This document shows, one piece after another, positions 61,154-64,000 of a stretch of 64,000 nucleotides of DNA. The notes beneath the pieces were generated by a model. That model made no database searches. It saw only the letters and a program-made list of their open reading frames with translations, and was not told the origin of the DNA. The translations under genes were made by a program, and so were the position numbers. Positions within the stretch are counted from its first letter, which is position 1. Each line of letters starts with the position of its first letter. The stretch comes from Polyangiaceae bacterium (GTDB lineage Bacteria; Myxococcota_A; Polyangia; Polyangiales; Polyangiaceae): assembly GCA_016715885.1 (NCBI GenBank), contig JADJXL010000001.1, positions 514,001 to 578,000 on the forward strand. The letters are read 5' to 3'.

Positions 61154-62515
61154 ATGGGAACCGAAACGAACGTCTCCGCGGCCGTGATCATCGACACGTC
61201 CAACAGCATGACATATAGTGGGTACGTCGATATCACCAAAATCGACAGCAAGGCATTCCTCGGCTGCTTCGTCGAGGGCGACCGCGCCGCGGTAGTGAAC
61301 TACGATATGTACGCACACGTGCCCTACGCCTGCAAGGAAGTCGGGCCGGTACCGCCAGGCACGACCATCGTCGATGCGCAGACGACGATTCAGAACCTTG
61401 TCTTTACGGGGGGTGCCACCAACATCGGCGCTGGTTTGAGCACGGGGAACGCGCAGATCCAAAATCAGCCGAACAACCGCGCGCTGGTGCTGCTGTCCGA
61501 TGGGTACAACAATTACCCCTACGGAAGCAACCCGCTCGATTACGTGCCGACCACGTACCCGGTGTATTCCTGCGCAATGGGGCCCGCGTCGGACCAGCGA
61601 CTGATGCAGAACATCGCGAACAAGTCGGACAACGGAGCCTATTACTACGCGCCGTACGTGATCGACATGATGAAGATCTACAACCAGATTCGGTCCTGGA
61701 CGCCGGAAGCTTCGCTGGTCACCAACGAGCTGAGCCAGGTATCGGGCTGGTATTACAAACTGGAGCCGGGTGAGATCACCGCGGGCACGCCAATGGGTCA
61801 GTTCACCGTTGCTTGGAGCGACGCGAGCTACACGTACACGCATGATTGGCCGAATGACAAGCAGGTGAGCATTACGCTGGTCGATCCGGACTTGAATACG
61901 CGCGACGACATTCCCTGGCAGGTAGGCACGGGTTTCGTGGTGTTCAACATCAACGATCCGCTACCGGGAACCTGGCAAGTGCAGGTGATGTACGCCGGAG
62001 AGGCGGATCTGGGGATTACGGTGGGGATCTTCGAATATGGGATGGGCGTCACCGCGCCGCTCAGGATGGAGGTGGGGGCGCCGCCGACCGTGCGTGCCGG
62101 CGAGCCGATTCCCATTGCTGCATTCGTGACGGACGGTGGCGAACCGATCCGGGACCTCCAAGTGCACATGCGTGTCACGCGGCCGCGCATCAGCGTGGCC
62201 CATGCGCTCAGGCAATACGCGACGGAGCTGGCAGATGTCCGCCCGGCGGACGAGGATCTGGCGCGAGGCATGCCCGAGGATCTTGCGCGACTTTGCGAGC
62301 TGCGGCGCCGGCGGCTGCCTGGGAAGGAAATCCTGCCGCTCGTCCAGCACGGAGGGTTTCTCGCGCAGGAATCGTCGACTGGACCGTACGCGACGACGAT
62401 CACGAACACGACCGAGGCGGGTTCGTACGTGATCGAGGTGTTCGCGAAGGGGCATTCGGCGCGCTCGGGTCGGCGCGTGCAGCGGACGCAAATGGTCACC
62501 GTGCTGGTCGTCTGA
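61154..62515 (+). CDS. VWA-domain protein without signal peptide
   Basis: This encodes 453 residues. ATG 61154 has GGAGGG upstream. The VWA domain starts at once with the MIDAS motif DTSNS (D14, S16, S18), then T89 in GGATNIG and D116 in LLSDGYNN, so metal-dependent binding is likely intact. The C-terminal half (from about 200) has the beta-sandwich arrangement common after VWA domains in CLCA-like proteins (PGTWQVQVMY, GAPPTVRAGEPIPIAAFV, TGPYATTITNTTEAGSYVIEV). Like its LamG neighbour it lacks an N-terminal signal peptide. The 50-base spacing implies one transcript with the LamG gene. Confidence 0.85.
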   Translation: MGTETNVSAAVIIDTSNSMTYSGYVDITKIDSKAFLGCFVEGDRAAVVNYDMYAHVPYACKEVGPVPPGTTIVDAQTTIQNLVFTGGATNIGAGLSTGNAQIQNQPNNRALVLLSDGYNNYPYGSNPLDYVPTTYPVYSCAMGPASDQRLMQNIANKSDNGAYYYAPYVIDMMKIYNQIRSWTPEASLVTNELSQVSGWYYKLEPGEITAGTPMGQFTVAWSDASYTYTHDWPNDKQVSITLVDPDLNTRDDIPWQVGTGFVVFNINDPLPGTWQVQVMYAGEADLGITVGIFEYGMGVTAPLRMEVGAPPTVRAGEPIPIAAFVTDGGEPIRDLQVHMRVTRPRISVAHALRQYATELADVRPADEDLARGMPEDLARLCELRRRRLPGKEILPLVQHGGFLAQESSTGPYATTITNTTEAGSYVIEVFAKGHSARSGRRVQRTQMVTVLVV

Positions 62516-62521
62516 AACGCC

Positions 62522-63982
62522 TCATCCCGTGCGAATGCCGTACTTCTTCATCAATCGATAGAGCACATATCGCGTTGGCAAACCGAGGGCTTGTGCAGCT
62601 TGCGCGACGTTGCCCCCGCAATGCGCGAGCGCTGCACGCACCTTGCTCTCGGCGACCATTTCCTCTTCATTGTCGGAGACGACGTCGCGTTCGTCCGTCG
62701 GCGGATTCAGCCGTTGTTCGCGCAATGCATCGGACCATTCGATGACGTCCCCGGTGCTCGACGCCATTGCTTGCCACAAAAGCGCGTCCAATTCTCGAAC
62801 GTTCGTCGCGAAGGAATGCTTCATCAATGCTTCGATGACGTTCGATTTGAGGTTTGGCTCGGAACGTTGACCGCTCTTCGCCTCGAAGAATCGTGCCACG
62901 GCTTCGGGGCTTTTGGCCCGCGCTCGGTGCAACGAATGTCGTATGAGCAGCGGGATGTCTTCGCGTCGGTCATCGAGCCCCGGAACGGGGATGCGCAGAA
63001 TGAGCCGCGCGGCAAAATCGTGTTTCAATTCCGAGGGATGCCGATTCGTCGCACCGAGCAATCGGAAGTGGGAATGCTTGGTCGTTGCTCCGCCCAGGTT
63101 GTGGTATTCGCCTCCCGCATCGAGCACGCGCAGGAGATTGGCTTGAAGCGTTGCCGACAATTCACCGACTTCATCGAGAAACAGCGTTCCTCCATGCGCC
63201 GAACCAATCAATCCTGGCCGTTCGGGCATCCCCGGATTGGGATAATTTTTCACGTTGCCGAAGAGCTCGGCGTCGATGATTCCCGCGGGAATGGTCGCTG
63301 CATTTCGAGCCACGAAGGGGCCATTGGCCCGTTTCGACAGTGCATGCACCGCGCGTGCGCACAGTTCTTTCCCCGAACCGCTCCCGCCGAGAAAGAGCGT
63401 GTGTTCTTCGATCTTGCCAGCCCACGCAAGTTTGTCACGCAATTGCCAAGCGACCGCACTTTCGCCGACGATCCCATGCGCATCGGCCTCGCCAAAGCCA
63501 TGCGTGGCGCTCGGCTCTGCGCTCTGCAAGCGCGCCATGTTTCGCGGGCGCATCGTGCAATAAAACAGCATTTGCCCCTTGAGTAGCACGAGATCCCCGG
63601 GGCCAATCGAGCATTGGTCGAGGTATTGACCATTGACTTTCAGCGCGCACTTGCCGATCCGGTCGAGGCACAAGCGATTGCGATCGACACGTAGACGCAG
63701 TTGCTCCCGAGACAAACCGGGACTCGAAATGGGCGCCGCTCTTTCGAGCGAACCAGGACGCTGCCGGAAAAACACGACACGTTTTCCATCGTCGACGTCG
63801 GATCCGCCGCGCCCGAAAATACGCGAGCCGCCATCCTTGTCGAACAGCGCCACTTCGCCCACGCGTTCGGGTTCGTGCGGAGCCCACGCAATCATGAGCG
63901 CAAGCAACAGCGGCTCGCGGGCGGCGGAATGGACCGAACTATTGGAACCATCGCCGTCGACGGTGGACCCGAGGAGCGACAT
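62522..63982 (-). CDS. FHA-AAA+-Fis regulator lacking the GAFTGA loop
   Basis: This encodes 486 residues. An FHA-like domain (about 50-145; RIFGRGGSDVDDGKR, SREQLRL, CALKVNG) is followed by an AAA+ domain of the sigma-54 activator type. It has Walker A LGGSGSGKE (K205), DAELFG, Walker B TLFLDEVGEL (near 270) and sensor GATNR. Where other activators have GAFTGA, this one reads NYPNPG (246-251), so it probably does not remodel sigma-54 holoenzyme in the usual way. The C-terminus is a Fis-type helix-turn-helix (AAQALGLPTRYVLYRLMKKYGI). It is convergent with the VWA gene, 6 bases apart, and may control the LamG-VWA genes. Confidence 0.88.
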   Translation of the reverse strand: MSLLGSTVDGDGSNSSVHSAAREPLLLALMIAWAPHEPERVGEVALFDKDGGSRIFGRGGSDVDDGKRVVFFRQRPGSLERAAPISSPGLSREQLRLRVDRNRLCLDRIGKCALKVNGQYLDQCSIGPGDLVLLKGQMLFYCTMRPRNMARLQSAEPSATHGFGEADAHGIVGESAVAWQLRDKLAWAGKIEEHTLFLGGSGSGKELCARAVHALSKRANGPFVARNAATIPAGIIDAELFGNVKNYPNPGMPERPGLIGSAHGGTLFLDEVGELSATLQANLLRVLDAGGEYHNLGGATTKHSHFRLLGATNRHPSELKHDFAARLILRIPVPGLDDRREDIPLLIRHSLHRARAKSPEAVARFFEAKSGQRSEPNLKSNVIEALMKHSFATNVRELDALLWQAMASSTGDVIEWSDALREQRLNPPTDERDVVSDNEEEMVAESKVRAALAHCGGNVAQAAQALGLPTRYVLYRLMKKYGIRTG

Positions 63983-64000
63983 GCGGGCGATGCTACTCGG

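Overview
The window is GC-rich, densely coded DNA that looks like the chromosome of a myxobacterium, most likely of the Polyangiales/Sorangiineae type. This is inferred from content, not from a marker gene: many lipoproteins with Ser/Gly/Ala linkers, a eukaryote-like Ser/Thr kinase, three FHA-domain proteins, an FHA-AAA+ response regulator and a large type VI secretion locus. No rRNA, tRNA, insertion sequence, prophage or CRISPR array was recognised.

Positions 1-33600 hold mainly housekeeping and envelope genes. In order: arginine decarboxylase (speA), an MFS exporter, a phospholipase D-like lipoprotein, a tandem pair of related probable outer-membrane proteins, a parallel beta-helix lipoprotein, a Ser/Thr kinase, a pentapeptide-repeat protein and an alpha/beta hydrolase. 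They are followed by a deoC - aldehyde dehydrogenase - ALDH-like operon that fits deoxyribose/acetaldehyde oxidation, an M48-like protein with a broken metal site, a YeeE/YedE sulfur-transport operon, fmt, a formylglycine-enzyme-like protein and lon. After lon come a zinc-ribbon/FHA protein and several lipoproteins of unknown role.

Positions 33788-57212 are a type VI secretion system. A leftward operon carries tssE-tssF-tssG. A second leftward pair carries an FHA protein (TagH-like) and a PAP2-like membrane protein whose third motif lacks its His. A rightward block carries a LysM lytic transglycosylase, clpV, tssJ, tssK, tssL, tssM, tagF, tssA, tssB and tssC. The membrane complex, baseplate, sheath and recycling ATPase are all present. 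The tube protein Hcp, the spike VgrG, PAAR, and the PpkA/PppA pair are not in the window and must lie elsewhere.

Positions 57400-63982 hold the most unusual cluster. It contains a small membrane-anchored protein, a YiiX-like permuted papain-fold lipoprotein, a two-LamG protein with a strongly hydrophobic C-terminus and no signal peptide, a VWA protein also without a signal peptide, and a convergent FHA-AAA+-Fis regulator that lacks the GAFTGA loop. A sequence closely matching a -24/-12 (sigma-54) promoter lies upstream of the LamG gene. A regulated LamG-VWA cassette, possibly connected with the adjacent T6SS, is the best candidate here for an undescribed system; the link to the T6SS is inference from position only.

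Two compound copies of a dispersed C/G-rich inverted repeat, and several strong hairpins, sit mostly in convergent gene gaps and probably act as bidirectional terminators.
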